A stretch of 64,000 nucleotides of DNA, from contig JAFRQM010000056.1 of the NCBI GenBank assembly GCA_017428625.1, positions 82,784 through 146,783 of the forward strand. The letters run 5' to 3'. This stretch comes from Clostridia bacterium. Its GTDB lineage: Bacteria; Bacillota; Clostridia; Oscillospirales; Acutalibacteraceae. The notes under the pieces are model-generated. The model did not search any database and was not told the DNA's origin. It saw nothing but the letters and a program-made list of their open reading frames with translations. Both the position numbers and the translations under genes were made by a program. Numbering within the stretch: the first letter of the stretch is position 1; every line of letters starts with the position of its first letter. Positions 8,053 to 15,844 of this stretch are shown one piece after another.

Positions 8053-8934
8053 TTATGCAAGAATAACGGTTGTGTAATATTCGCCGTTATATTTGACTAT
8101 GCCGACGCCTATGCTTGTGTGGTCGCCTGTGGTAGCGTCGGTTGAGGCAACAACGGATTTATAAATAAGCGAGCCGCCCGCGGGGGTTTTGACATAATAG
8201 GTAACCTTTGTAGGCGTTGATGTTCCCATTGTTTTGGCAACACTGTAAGCCCTTGCGGTTGTGCTGAGACCGCTGTCTTGGGTGAGGGGCGCCAACCCGT
8301 TTTCGGCGCGCTCGCGGTTTATCTCGCTTATAACCGTGTTTGCGGTACCTGATTCATTGGTGTAATTTGTGGGAATCTTTATTTTGCCTGTGGTAGTAAC
8401 CTCAGTCCAGATGTCTTTTGTAGTTGTTTCTGTTGTTGATTCAGTGGGGAGAACGGTGACCGTCTGTGTAACGGGTTTGCCTTTTTCATCCGTAACCTTT
8501 TCGCCGGACTCATCGGTTACGGGAACAACCTTTGTTTCGGGTTTGACGGTTGTCTGAACCGAAGTGATTGCGTCGCCGTTTTCATCCGTAACATATTCGC
8601 CGTTTTCATCCGTTACGAAAACTATCATTGTTTCATCTTCTTCGGTTGAGGTTTCTTCGATGGATTCCTCTGTGGTGGCGGTAGTGGGGTAGCGGACGCT
8701 CGCGTGCATTCCCGAGTCGGTATAGTCTTCAATCATTGTGTAGAATTCGATCTCACCGTCATCGTTAACACGGCTGTATTCAACAATAGTGGTGCGGATG
8801 GCTTCGTTGTCTGCCGGTCTGGAACTGCCGATATACATTCTGATAAAAACAAAAACAACAAGGGCAAGCGCTATTGCGGCGACTGCCATGGTGGTAATAT
8901 CTTTGCTTTCAATGCCGAATTTGTTTTTGCTCAT
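8053..8934 (-). CDS. Membrane-anchored protein with Thr-rich repeats and a degenerate CAP-like domain
   Basis: 293 aa. One transmembrane anchor (about 13-35, MAVAAIALALVVFVFI) with the rest predicted outside. A Thr/Glu-rich stalk contains four copies of VTDE-x-G, each about 8 residues (VTDENGEY, VTDENGDA, VTDESGEK, VTDEKGKP). The C-terminal about 95 residues start like a CAP/SCP domain (ISEINRERAENGLAPLTQD, then LSTTARAYS) and end with GVGIVKYNGEYYTTVIL. The central CAP core with its His/Glu cavity residues is mostly missing. It is preceded by a perfect-consensus minus-strand promoter and a roughly 150-nt leader. Function unknown. Confidence 0.7.
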   Translation of the reverse strand: MSKNKFGIESKDITTMAVAAIALALVVFVFIRMYIGSSRPADNEAIRTTIVEYSRVNDDGEIEFYTMIEDYTDSGMHASVRYPTTATTEESIEETSTEEDETMIVFVTDENGEYVTDENGDAITSVQTTVKPETKVVPVTDESGEKVTDEKGKPVTQTVTVLPTESTTETTTKDIWTEVTTTGKIKIPTNYTNESGTANTVISEINRERAENGLAPLTQDSGLSTTARAYSVAKTMGTSTPTKVTYYVKTPAGGSLIYKSVVASTDATTGDHTSIGVGIVKYNGEYYTTVILA

Positions 8935-9087
8935 TTTTTCACCGACCTTTCCGGAACCTGAAATTTCTCACTTTATTATATCACCGATATTAAACAATGC
9001 AATAGTAAATAAAAATATTTAAAATTATTTTAATTATTTTTGGTTTTACCGGGTGCTGAATAATGTTGAAAAATCAAATAAAAGTGT

Positions 9088-9116
9088 ATTATAGATAACA
9101 CAGCGCGATTTGTCAA
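9088..9116 (-). promoter_or_regulatory. Consensus sigma-A promoter for the CAP-like gene
   Basis: On the minus strand: TTGACA, exactly 17 nt, TATAAT, a perfect match to both hexamers. Transcription should start near 9080, giving a roughly 150-nt AU-rich leader before the ATG at 8934. The 277-nt gap 8935-9211 holds this promoter and the divergent one at 9135; I see no gene in it. Confidence 0.8.
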
Positions 9117-9134
9117 TGTTTTTTAAAAAAATAC

Positions 9135-9163
9135 TTGAATTTATTTTTGACTTTATGTATAAT
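9135..9163 (+). promoter_or_regulatory. Sigma-A promoter for the PHP gene
   Basis: TTGAAT, 17 nt, TATAAT, about 48 nt before the ATG at 9212. It lies back to back with the minus-strand promoter at 9088-9116; the two -35 elements are 18 bp apart. Confidence 0.75.
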
Positions 9164-9211
9164 ATGTTTTAATAGAGGGAATATCGCAAAAAACGGAGAT
9201 GTAGTAATTAT

Positions 9212-10063
9212 ATGAGTGCGGATTTACACTGTCACACTAAATTATCAAACAGTTCAATGGGTATAGATGACCTTTTGGTGCTTGCGGCAAAGCGCGGAGT
9301 TGACACCCTGGCAATTACCGACAGAGACTGTCAGGCGGGCAATGTTCGTGCAAAAATTATCGGCGAACGCAAAGGCATAAATGTTCTGCCGGGCGTTGAA
9401 CTTTCATGCACGGACGCCAAAAGGAACAAAACAATTCTTATTCTCTGCTACCTCAGCGACAGCCCCGACAGGCTTGAAGGTCTTTGCAGAAGAAACATTA
9501 TTGCGCGCAAAAAAGCCTCTCAGTTTATGATTCTTAAAATCGCTCAAAGGTTTCCGATTACGCCTGAACTTGTGGTAAAATGCGCAACAGGTTCAACCGC
9601 CGTTTTTGAGGCGCACATTATGCATTCGCTGATGGAATGCGGTCTTACCGACAGAATCTACGGTGACCTTTACAAAGAACTTTTTGATTCCGAAAGCCCG
9701 AACAATGTCATAGTTCCGCCCAAATATTCCTCGCCCGCTGAGGTTATTGAAGCAATACACGAGGCAGGCGGCGTGGCTGTTCTCGCAAAACCGGGAGATG
9801 ACACTGGGCTGGTGGATGAACTTGCGAAAGCGGGTCTTGACGGAATTGAAGTGTGGCATCCGGCTCATACACCCGAACAGATTGAAGCTCTCAAAAAGAC
9901 GGCGGCAAAACATAAACTGCTTTGCATAGGCGGCAGTGATTTCAGAGGAATGTATTCACAGAACCCGGTCAGCGTAGGTGATGTTGTTACCCCCGAAACC
10001 GACCTCAAAGCGCTGATGAGTTATAAATCCAAAATGAAAAAGAAAGCCGCGGCTGCAAAATAG
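9212..10063 (+). CDS. PHP-fold protein with altered metal-binding motifs
   Basis: 283 aa, the length of PHP (polymerase and histidinol phosphatase) proteins such as RNase AM/3'-5' phosphatases. The first motif is kept: DLHCHTKLSNSS with His-x-His. PGVELSC keeps the Glu. Three positions that are normally His differ: ITDRD instead of TDHD, VLAKPGD instead of AHPG, and GSDFRG instead of SDFHG. The trinuclear metal site is therefore probably incomplete, and the protein may be inactive or use another chemistry. The start follows ACGGAG with a 12-nt spacer. It is monocistronic, with its own promoter and a terminator at 10097. Confidence 0.8.
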   Translation: MSADLHCHTKLSNSSMGIDDLLVLAAKRGVDTLAITDRDCQAGNVRAKIIGERKGINVLPGVELSCTDAKRNKTILILCYLSDSPDRLEGLCRRNIIARKKASQFMILKIAQRFPITPELVVKCATGSTAVFEAHIMHSLMECGLTDRIYGDLYKELFDSESPNNVIVPPKYSSPAEVIEAIHEAGGVAVLAKPGDDTGLVDELAKAGLDGIEVWHPAHTPEQIEALKKTAAKHKLLCIGGSDFRGMYSQNPVSVGDVVTPETDLKALMSYKSKMKKKAAAAK

Positions 10064-10096
10064 GATGAAGCCGCAAAACAAAAAGAATAAATGAGT

Positions 10097-10128
10097 AAAG
10101 GCACGGAGATTCATCCGTGCCTTTTTTA
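10097..10128. terminator. Bidirectional intrinsic terminator
   Basis: AAAGGCACGGA, a 6-nt loop, TCCGTGCCTTTTTT, between the convergent PHP and trmD genes. A/T tracts on both sides; the trmD stop codon lies at its edge. Confidence 0.9.
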
Positions 10129-10869
10129 ATCGTGATTGTTTTTAAGTTCGTCAATATACTCTTTATCTTTTTTGCCGAGCTGCGCGTTTTCAAGCAGGTC
10201 GGGCCGCCTTTCAAAAGTGCGTTTCAGGCTTTGCTTTCTCTGCCACTCGGCTATTTTTGCGTGATGACCGGAGACAAGAACATCCGGCACTTTTCTGCCG
10301 TGCCACTCGGGAGGCCTTGTGTATTGCGGATATTCAAGCAGAGATGAAAAATGGCTTTCGTAAGTGAAAGCGTCTTCATTTGCGAGCACGCCGGGCAGCA
10401 TTCTTGAAATACTGTCCGCAAGAATAAGGGCGGGCAGTTCGCCGCCTGTGATGACATAATCGCCTAAGGATATTTCTTCATCGACAATTTCTTCGATTAC
10501 CCGCTCATCAATGCCTTCATAATGGCCGCAGAGTATGGCGATATTCTCAAACTTTGAAAGTTCGGCAACCCTTTTCTGAGTAAGTGTTCTGCCCTGAGGA
10601 GTCATATAAATCAGGTGCGGGCGTTTGCCGAGAGTTTTGCACAATGCGTCAAAGCAATCATAGACAGGCTGTGTCTGAATAATCATACCCGTTCCGCCGC
10701 CGTAGGGGGCGTCATCCACCCTGTTGTGTTTGTCGAGAGTGTAGTTGCGTATGTTTATGCAGTTTATTTCAACAAATCCGTTCTCTCTCGCTCTGCCGAT
10801 GATACTTTCGTTCAGGAACGAGTCGCACATTTCGGGAAAAAGAGTAAGAATATCAATTCTCATCGTCAA
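10126..10869 (-). CDS. trmD: tRNA (guanine-N1)-methyltransferase TrmD
   Basis: 247 aa. SPOUT/trefoil-knot methyltransferase that uses S-adenosylmethionine to make m1G37 in tRNAs, preventing +1 frameshifts. Recognised by MRIDILTLFPEMC, GGGTGMIIQTQP, the HYEGIDERVIEE signature and the knot SLGDYVITGGELPAL. YTRPPEW and VPDVLVSGHHAKI are in the C-terminal part. It overlaps the 3' end of rimM by 17 nt, so the two are translationally coupled. It is the last gene of the ylxM-ffh operon. Confidence 0.97.
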   Translation of the reverse strand: MTMRIDILTLFPEMCDSFLNESIIGRARENGFVEINCINIRNYTLDKHNRVDDAPYGGGTGMIIQTQPVYDCFDALCKTLGKRPHLIYMTPQGRTLTQKRVAELSKFENIAILCGHYEGIDERVIEEIVDEEISLGDYVITGGELPALILADSISRMLPGVLANEDAFTYESHFSSLLEYPQYTRPPEWHGRKVPDVLVSGHHAKIAEWQRKQSLKRTFERRPDLLENAQLGKKDKEYIDELKNNHD

Positions 10870-11371
10870 AAATCCCTTTCAGAGGTCTTATAAGAATAAG
10901 ATTGTTTTCAACATCGGTTTTTATTACCACATCCGGAATGGCGGGAATAAGATACTCTTTGCCGTTTTCAGCGGTAATGTGCCACACATCATTTGCGCCC
11001 GTCGGGCTGACATCGGTGAGCGTGCCGTAAACCATGTTTTCATCGTCGGCATCGCGCACCTCGCAGCCGCTGAGTTCGGCAATAAAGTAACTGCCTTCGG
11101 GAAGGTGCGCGTCTGAGCGCTTCATATAAAGAATTTTACCGCGCAGTTTCTGGGCATCCTCAATGGTGTCAACAGACTCTATTTTCACCAAAACAATGTT
11201 GCCGTGCGGTCTTGATTTAACCTTAACCGCACAGCATCCGTTGCTGTCAAAATATAATGTTTTGAAGCAGGTAAAAAATTCGGGGGAATCACAGAAGGGG
11301 TTAACACGCAGTTCTCCCCTTATTCCGTGTGTGCCCGTAATTTCACCGATTTCAAGGTATTCCTTAATCAA
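10853..11371 (-). CDS. rimM: Ribosome maturation factor RimM
   Basis: 172 aa. N-terminal RimM beta barrel starts LEIGEITGTHGIRGELRVNPFCDSPE; the C-terminal PRC barrel includes YGTLTDVSPTGANDVWHI and YLIPAIPDVV. It binds S19 and helps process the 16S rRNA 3' domain in 30S assembly. It overlaps khpA by 8 nt upstream and trmD by 17 nt downstream, the usual Firmicutes order rpsP-khpA-rimM-trmD. Confidence 0.96.
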   Translation of the reverse strand: MIKEYLEIGEITGTHGIRGELRVNPFCDSPEFFTCFKTLYFDSNGCCAVKVKSRPHGNIVLVKIESVDTIEDAQKLRGKILYMKRSDAHLPEGSYFIAELSGCEVRDADDENMVYGTLTDVSPTGANDVWHITAENGKEYLIPAIPDVVIKTDVENNLILIRPLKGIFDDEN

Positions 11372-11597
11372 TCTCTACTGCAATCCTTGCTTTGTTGCGG
11401 GTTGCCGCGGCGCGCATAACGACGCGGATAGCCTTCGCTATTCTGCCCTGTTTGCCTATGACTCTGCCCATATCGTCTTCGCTTACATGAAGGTGATAAA
11501 CAACAGTGCCGTCCTCAGCGGGCTCGTCAACGGTAACGCTGACGCCGTCGGGATTGTCAACAAGACCTTTTGCTATGCCAACAAGTAATTCTTCCAT
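11364..11597 (-). CDS. khpA: KH-domain RNA-binding protein KhpA
   Basis: 77 aa. Single KH domain with the GxxG loop as GKQG in MGRVIGKQGRIAKAIR, the usual size and C-terminus of KhpA (YlqC). In other Firmicutes it pairs with KhpB/Jag as an RNA chaperone affecting cell elongation. It lies 1 nt from rpsP and overlaps rimM, as is typical. Confidence 0.95.
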   Translation of the reverse strand: MEELLVGIAKGLVDNPDGVSVTVDEPAEDGTVVYHLHVSEDDMGRVIGKQGRIAKAIRVVMRAAATRNKARIAVEID

Positions 11598-11598
11598 C

Positions 11599-11856
11599 TT
11601 ATGCCTCTGCCTTTGCGCCTAAACCGGCTTTTTTGAGAAGTTCTTTAACAGTGTCTGTGGGCTGTGCGCCGTTTGCAATCCACTGTGAAGCCTTTTCAAG
11701 GTCAACCTTGATTTCCGCGGGCTGAGCGATGGGGTTGTAAGTGCCGATTTCTTCAATGAATCTGCCGTCACGGGGATATCTTGAATCCGCAACAACAATA
11801 CGGTAGTAGGGCTTTTTCTTTGCGCCCATGCGACGAAGTCTGATTTTAACTGCCAT
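11599..11856 (-). CDS. rpsP: 30S ribosomal protein bS16
   Basis: 85 aa. Starts [26 protein letters not shown], in which RLRRMG and [11 protein letters not shown] are the family signature, followed by [12 protein letters not shown]. It binds 16S rRNA in the 30S body. A TCGGAGGAAC Shine-Dalgarno precedes the ATG, 60 nt after ffh. Confidence 0.97.
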   Translation of the reverse strand: MAVKIRLRRMGAKKKPYYRIVVADSRYPRDGRFIEEIGTYNPIAQPAEIKVDLEKASQWIANGAQPTDTVKELLKKAGLGAKAEA

Positions 11857-11916
11857 TTTTTGTTCCTCCGAAAAAATTTATTGATTTATATATATTATGT
11901 ATCAACCGAAGTTGTA

Positions 11917-13272
11917 TTACATGCCGAACACGCTCGGGTCTATGCCGTTTGCCCTTGCCATTCTGCGGAGTTTTTTGTTTTTGCCCGCGGAATTCATTTG
12001 TTTGAACATCTTTTTCATCTGTTTGTATTGCGAGAGCAGACGGTTGACATCTTCAATCTGCTGGCCGCAACCTGCCGCTATGCGTTTTTTTCGCGAAGCG
12101 TTAATGATGTCGGGATTCTTGCGCTCTTTTGGAGTCATTGAAAGTATGATTGCCTGCATACGGTCAAACTGCGATTCATCAACCTGAAGGTCTTTGACTT
12201 TGTTGCCGAGACCCGGAATCATACCCAGAATATCCTGCAGAGAGCCCATTTTGCGTATCTGCCTGAACTGTTCAAGAAGGTCGTTTAAGTCAAACTTGTT
12301 TTTGGCAAGTTTTTCTTCAAGTTCGGCGGCGGCTTTGTCATCTATTGCCTGCTCCGCTCTTTCAATAAGCGAGAGAACATCGCCCATACCGAGAATACGC
12401 GATGCCATTCTGTCGGGGTGAAAAACATCGAGGTCTCCGAGTTTTTCGCCCGTGCCGACGAATTTTATCGGTTTGCCGGTGACCGCCCTTGCCGAAAGCG
12501 CCGCGCCGCCTCTTGTGTCGCCGTCTGTTTTGGTGAGAATAAGACCGTCGATGCCCAGAGCCTCGTCAAACGAGGTCGCGACATTTACGGCATCCTGACC
12601 GGTCATTGCGTCAACAACAAGCAGAATCTCGTGAGGTTTGACTTCAGCCTTGATGTTTTTGAGCTCGTTCATAAGCTCTTCATCAACGTGAAGACGGCCT
12701 GCCGTGTCGAGAATAACATAATCGTAGCCCTGATCCCTTGCAAGCGAAACAGCCTGCTTCGCTATGCTGACGGGGTTCTCTGTGCCTTGTTCAAAAACGG
12801 GAACTCCGGCTTTTTCGCCGACTATTTGCAACTGCTTTATTGCAGCCGGACGGTAAACGTCGCAGGCGACGAGAAGAGGACGGTGGTTTTCGTTTTTGAG
12901 CATAAGGGCGAGTTTTGCCGAATGTGTGGTTTTGCCTGAGCCCTGAAGACCGCACATCAGAATAACCGTTGGCGGGTGGGCTGCATAGGCAAGGCGGGAT
13001 TTTGTGCCGCCCATAAGATTTATCAACTCTTCGTTGACGATTTTGATAACCATCTGCGAAGGCGTAAGGCTTTCCATAACCTTTTCGCCGATGGCTTTTT
13101 CGGTTACCGCGTTGGTGAAATCCTTGGCAACCTTGTAGTTAACATCTGCCTCGAGCAGCGCCATACGCACTTCTCTCATAGCCGAGCGGACATCCGCTTC
13201 GTTGAGGCTTCCTTTGCTCCGCAGTGACTTGAAAGCGGATTCAAGTCTTTCGGAAAGACTCTCAAATGCCAA
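11917..13272 (-). CDS. ffh: Signal recognition particle GTPase Ffh (SRP54)
   Basis: 451 aa from a TTG start at 13272, chosen because it gives [14 protein letters not shown] and lies 8 nt after GGAGG; the GTG at 13281 falls inside that Shine-Dalgarno. N domain, then the G domain with GLQGSGKTT (P loop), DTAGRLHVD and TKTDGD, then a methionine-rich M domain with [11 protein letters not shown] for binding SRP RNA. It targets nascent membrane and secreted proteins to FtsY/SecYEG. YlxM is encoded 33 nt upstream, its usual partner. The SRP RNA gene is not in the window. Confidence 0.97.
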   Translation of the reverse strand: MAFESLSERLESAFKSLRSKGSLNEADVRSAMREVRMALLEADVNYKVAKDFTNAVTEKAIGEKVMESLTPSQMVIKIVNEELINLMGGTKSRLAYAAHPPTVILMCGLQGSGKTTHSAKLALMLKNENHRPLLVACDVYRPAAIKQLQIVGEKAGVPVFEQGTENPVSIAKQAVSLARDQGYDYVILDTAGRLHVDEELMNELKNIKAEVKPHEILLVVDAMTGQDAVNVATSFDEALGIDGLILTKTDGDTRGGAALSARAVTGKPIKFVGTGEKLGDLDVFHPDRMASRILGMGDVLSLIERAEQAIDDKAAAELEEKLAKNKFDLNDLLEQFRQIRKMGSLQDILGMIPGLGNKVKDLQVDESQFDRMQAIILSMTPKERKNPDIINASRKKRIAAGCGQQIEDVNRLLSQYKQMKKMFKQMNSAGKNKKLRRMARANGIDPSVFGM

Positions 13273-13305
13273 AAATATCACCTCCGGAAAATGATCTGCC
13301 GAACA

Positions 13306-13671
13306 TTACTCTTCAAGCATTGACATTGCCGCCACTTTGATTCTCACGGAGTAATCGTTTATCTCTCTTGAAAGACCATGGCGCATATTGTATTCGGAAA
13401 TCATATTGGAATATTCAATAATCTCGTTGATTGAAGAACGCATATCTTCAAATCTTTTTGCGATGCCGAGTTTGGATTCCATATCGAAAAGCTGGGTTTC
13501 CGCACGTTTTATTGCATCGCGCACACCCTGACGGGTGATGCCTTCGTTCTCGGCAATCTCAGAGAGTGAAAGATCGTCATTGTAGTAGTAATCAAGAAAA
13601 CTGCGCTGCTTTTCGGTGAGCATATCGCCGTAAAAATCAAGCAGAACCGCAATGTCAAGATTCTTTGCCAA
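13306..13671 (-). CDS. ylxM: YlxM-family SRP-associated DNA/RNA-binding protein
   Basis: 121 aa from TTG at 13671, which sits 8 nt after AAAGGAG; the upstream GTG at 13680 overlaps that Shine-Dalgarno. The sequence LLDFYGDMLTEKQRSFLDYYYNDDLSLSEIAE is split between a leader helix and a sigma-70 region-4-like HTH (NEGITRQGVRDAIKRAE), typical of YlxM. In streptococci YlxM binds Ffh and SRP RNA. First gene of the operon, about 90 nt after the promoter at 13767. Confidence 0.93.
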   Translation of the reverse strand: MAKNLDIAVLLDFYGDMLTEKQRSFLDYYYNDDLSLSEIAENEGITRQGVRDAIKRAETQLFDMESKLGIAKRFEDMRSSINEIIEYSNMISEYNMRHGLSREINDYSVRIKVAAMSMLEE

Positions 13672-13766
13672 CTCGTTCACTCCTTTGCTGATAATAAGGG
13701 TAAAAACCGTCTCTGAGCCGCCCGGTTTTGGTCGCCCTGTAAAGCACTTAAACTTTACAAGCCCGT

Positions 13767-13795
13767 ATTATACAAGAAAAAAACGCCCGTGTCAA
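13767..13795 (-). promoter_or_regulatory. Perfect-consensus sigma-A promoter of the ylxM-ffh-rpsP-khpA-rimM-trmD operon
   Basis: Minus strand: TTGACA (13790-13795), 17 nt, TATAAT (13767-13772). Both hexamers match consensus exactly, as expected for strong housekeeping expression. The start point should be near 13760. Confidence 0.85.
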
Positions 13796-13836
13796 GCACA
13801 AATTTTTACGAAAAAACTCAAAATTTTACCCGATTT

Positions 13837-13939
13837 TGTGGAAAACGCTGTGGATAAGTGTATAACAATCTATCTGCTGTGTTTTTTGTGAAAATCACCC
13901 ACAATATATGCTCCGAAAAATTATGCAGGCTGTGGATAA
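13837..13939. other. Cluster of DnaA boxes in an AT-rich gap
   Basis: In the 467-nt noncoding stretch 13672-14138 there are two perfect copies of TGTGGATAA (complement of the DnaA box TTATCCACA) at 13849-13857 and 13931-13939, one TTTTCCACA-type box at 13837-13845, and a one-mismatch box AGTGTATAA at 13857-13865. All four face the same way, and the first two are 12 bp apart. A T-rich run follows (13940-13970), as in an unwinding element. It could be an origin, a DnaA-titration site or a DnaA-responsive regulatory region. dnaA itself is not in the window. The rest of the gap holds the two divergent promoters. Confidence 0.6.
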
Positions 13940-14043
13940 AAATTTTTTGTTTTTTTCAGTTTTTTTCGTTTCACCTATATTGAAATGATGGTTATTATTA
14001 TTGAAAAGCGGTATATGAGTTGTTTGCAAATTAACGATACCGG

Positions 14044-14072
14044 TTGATAAAACATTGTGACAGTGATAAAAT
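14044..14072 (+). promoter_or_regulatory. Promoter of the beta-CASP nuclease gene
   Basis: TTGATA, 17 nt, TAAAAT, followed about 50 nt later by AAAGGAGG and the start at 14139. Confidence 0.65.
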
Positions 14073-14138
14073 ATAATTGAAAACAAAACTCTCGGCAGAC
14101 GGATTTCGCACGGAATTCTGTAAAGGAGGATGACTGTT

Positions 14139-15734
14139 ATGAAAATTATGTTTATAGGGGCATGTCACGAAGTCACAGGTTCCTGCACGCTTATTGAGGC
14201 GTGCGGCAAAAAGATAATGGTTGACTGCGGAATGGAACAGGGCGCCGACATATTCGAAAACTGTTCACTGCCTTTCGCACCCGGCGAAATTGACGCCGTA
14301 TGCCTTACCCACGCCCATATTGACCACAGCGGCAAACTGCCGAACCTTGTGTCAAACGGCTTTTGCGGCCCGATTTATATGACTGCCGCGACCGCCAAAC
14401 TGGCAAGCATTATGCTGCGTGATTCCGCGCATATTCAGGAGTCCGAGGCGCAGTGGCGCAACAAAAGGGCAAAGCGCACAGGCGAAGAGGAATATGTTCC
14501 GCTTTACACGGTTGAGGATGTTGAAAAAACGCTTCCGCTGTTTGTTTCGGACGGCTACAACAAAGACATTGAAATAACCGAGGGTGTTTCAATACGATTT
14601 ACAGACGCGGGTCACCTGCTGGGCTCGTCGAATATCCTTTTTTCGATAACCGAAAACGGAGTAACAAAAACCCTTCTGTTTTCGGGCGATTTAGGCAATG
14701 TCAGCCGTCCGCTTATTAAAAACCCGCAGACTCCGCCGCACGCCGATTATGTTGTGTGTGAATCCACTTACGGAGACAGGCTCCACACGAAGGAGCCGGA
14801 TTACGCGAAAGACCTTGCCGATATAATCAGTGAAACGCTCGGCAAAGGCGGCAATGTAGTTATTCCCGCCTTTGCGGTTGGAAGAACGCAGGAACTGCTT
14901 TATCTTATCAGAATTATCAAAGAAAAAGGGCTCTCGCAGGCGGGAAATTTTCCCGTGTATGTTGACTCTCCGCTCGCTATTGAGGCAACGCACATATATT
15001 CCTCCGAAGTTTCGGATTTTTTTGATAACGAAACTGTGGACCTGCTCAGCAGAGGAATAAACCCGATTTCTTTTCCGAACCTTAAAACGGCTGTTACAAG
15101 CGCCGAGTCCGCCGCCATAAACAGCGACCCGGAGCCCAAGGTGATTATTTCGGCTTCCGGTATGTGCGAGGCAGGCAGAATCCGCCACCACCTGAAGCAC
15201 AACCTCTGGCGTGATGAAAGCACCGTTCTTTTCGCAGGTTATCAGAGTGAGGGCACCCTTGGCAGAAAACTGCTTGACGGCGCTGAAATTGTCAGACTCT
15301 TCGGCGAGGAAATTCTTGTTAAAGCGCGTATAATGCGTATGGACGGCTTCAGTTCGCACGCCGACCGAAATATGCTTCTCAACTGGCTCAGAGATGTTGA
15401 TGCGGGGCAGATTTTCATAAACCACGGTGAAGACGCCGTGGCGGATTATTTTGCGAATACCGCACAGACAGAACTCGGCACGCCTGCCTGTGCGCCCTAC
15501 AGCGGCGATGTTTATGACCTTGCGCAGGGAGTCTGCGTTGAGAAAGCTGCCGTAAGACGGGTTGAGAGTAAAAAGAACCTCGCGAGCAAGAGGGCAAAAA
15601 CCGTTTATGAACGCCTTATTGCGGCGGGCTACCGTATGCAGAAACTCATCGGAGCCGTCAAAGGTATGTCAAACAAGGATATCGCCAAACTTACAAGCCA
15701 GATAAACAATCTGTGCGAGAAATGGGAAGATTAG
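14139..15734 (+). CDS. MBL-fold beta-CASP ribonuclease-like hydrolase
   Basis: 531 aa. The ATG at 14139 is preferred because it is 9 nt after AAAGGAGG; the in-frame ATG at 14130 touches the Shine-Dalgarno. Metallo-beta-lactamase motifs: LTHAHIDHSGKLP (HxHxDH), HLLGSSN and SGDLGN. Beta-CASP motifs: ESTYGDR, SASGMCEAGRIRHHL and DGFSSHADR. These match the CPSF73/YsaA-like branch of zinc-dependent RNA endo/exonucleases, distinct from RNase J. It probably processes or degrades RNA in the cytoplasm. It has its own promoter and no obvious operon partner. Confidence 0.9.
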   Translation: MKIMFIGACHEVTGSCTLIEACGKKIMVDCGMEQGADIFENCSLPFAPGEIDAVCLTHAHIDHSGKLPNLVSNGFCGPIYMTAATAKLASIMLRDSAHIQESEAQWRNKRAKRTGEEEYVPLYTVEDVEKTLPLFVSDGYNKDIEITEGVSIRFTDAGHLLGSSNILFSITENGVTKTLLFSGDLGNVSRPLIKNPQTPPHADYVVCESTYGDRLHTKEPDYAKDLADIISETLGKGGNVVIPAFAVGRTQELLYLIRIIKEKGLSQAGNFPVYVDSPLAIEATHIYSSEVSDFFDNETVDLLSRGINPISFPNLKTAVTSAESAAINSDPEPKVIISASGMCEAGRIRHHLKHNLWRDESTVLFAGYQSEGTLGRKLLDGAEIVRLFGEEILVKARIMRMDGFSSHADRNMLLNWLRDVDAGQIFINHGEDAVADYFANTAQTELGTPACAPYSGDVYDLAQGVCVEKAAVRRVESKKNLASKRAKTVYERLIAAGYRMQKLIGAVKGMSNKDIAKLTSQINNLCEKWED

Positions 15735-15771
15735 GTGTCAGGGATTAGGGTTTAGGGTTTAGGAGTCAGGG
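15731..15771. repeat. Telomere-like TTAGGG/TCAGGG short repeat tract
   Basis: About 40 bp of degenerate 6-7 bp units: GTCAGGGATTAGGG, TTTAGGGTTTAGG, AGTCAGGG. It begins inside the last codons of the nuclease gene. Similar tracts are scattered between genes in some Clostridia (from memory; not searched). No second copy is evident in this window. Confidence 0.6.
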
Positions 15772-15796
15772 TATTTAATTATACTATATATAATAA

Positions 15797-15824
15797 CCGG
15801 GGCTGTCCGAAAGGGCAGCCCCGG
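15797..15824. terminator. Strong GC hairpin with GAAA loop between convergent genes
   Basis: CCGGGGCTGTCC-GAAA-GGGCAGCCCCGG, a 12-bp stem with one G-T wobble. There is no clean T run directly after it on either strand (AAACATATATGC on plus, TTATTATATATA on minus), so it may be a transcription barrier or processed 3' end rather than a textbook terminator. Lies between the nuclease and purC. Confidence 0.6.
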
Positions 15825-15844
15825 AAACATATATGCTTTTTTAA

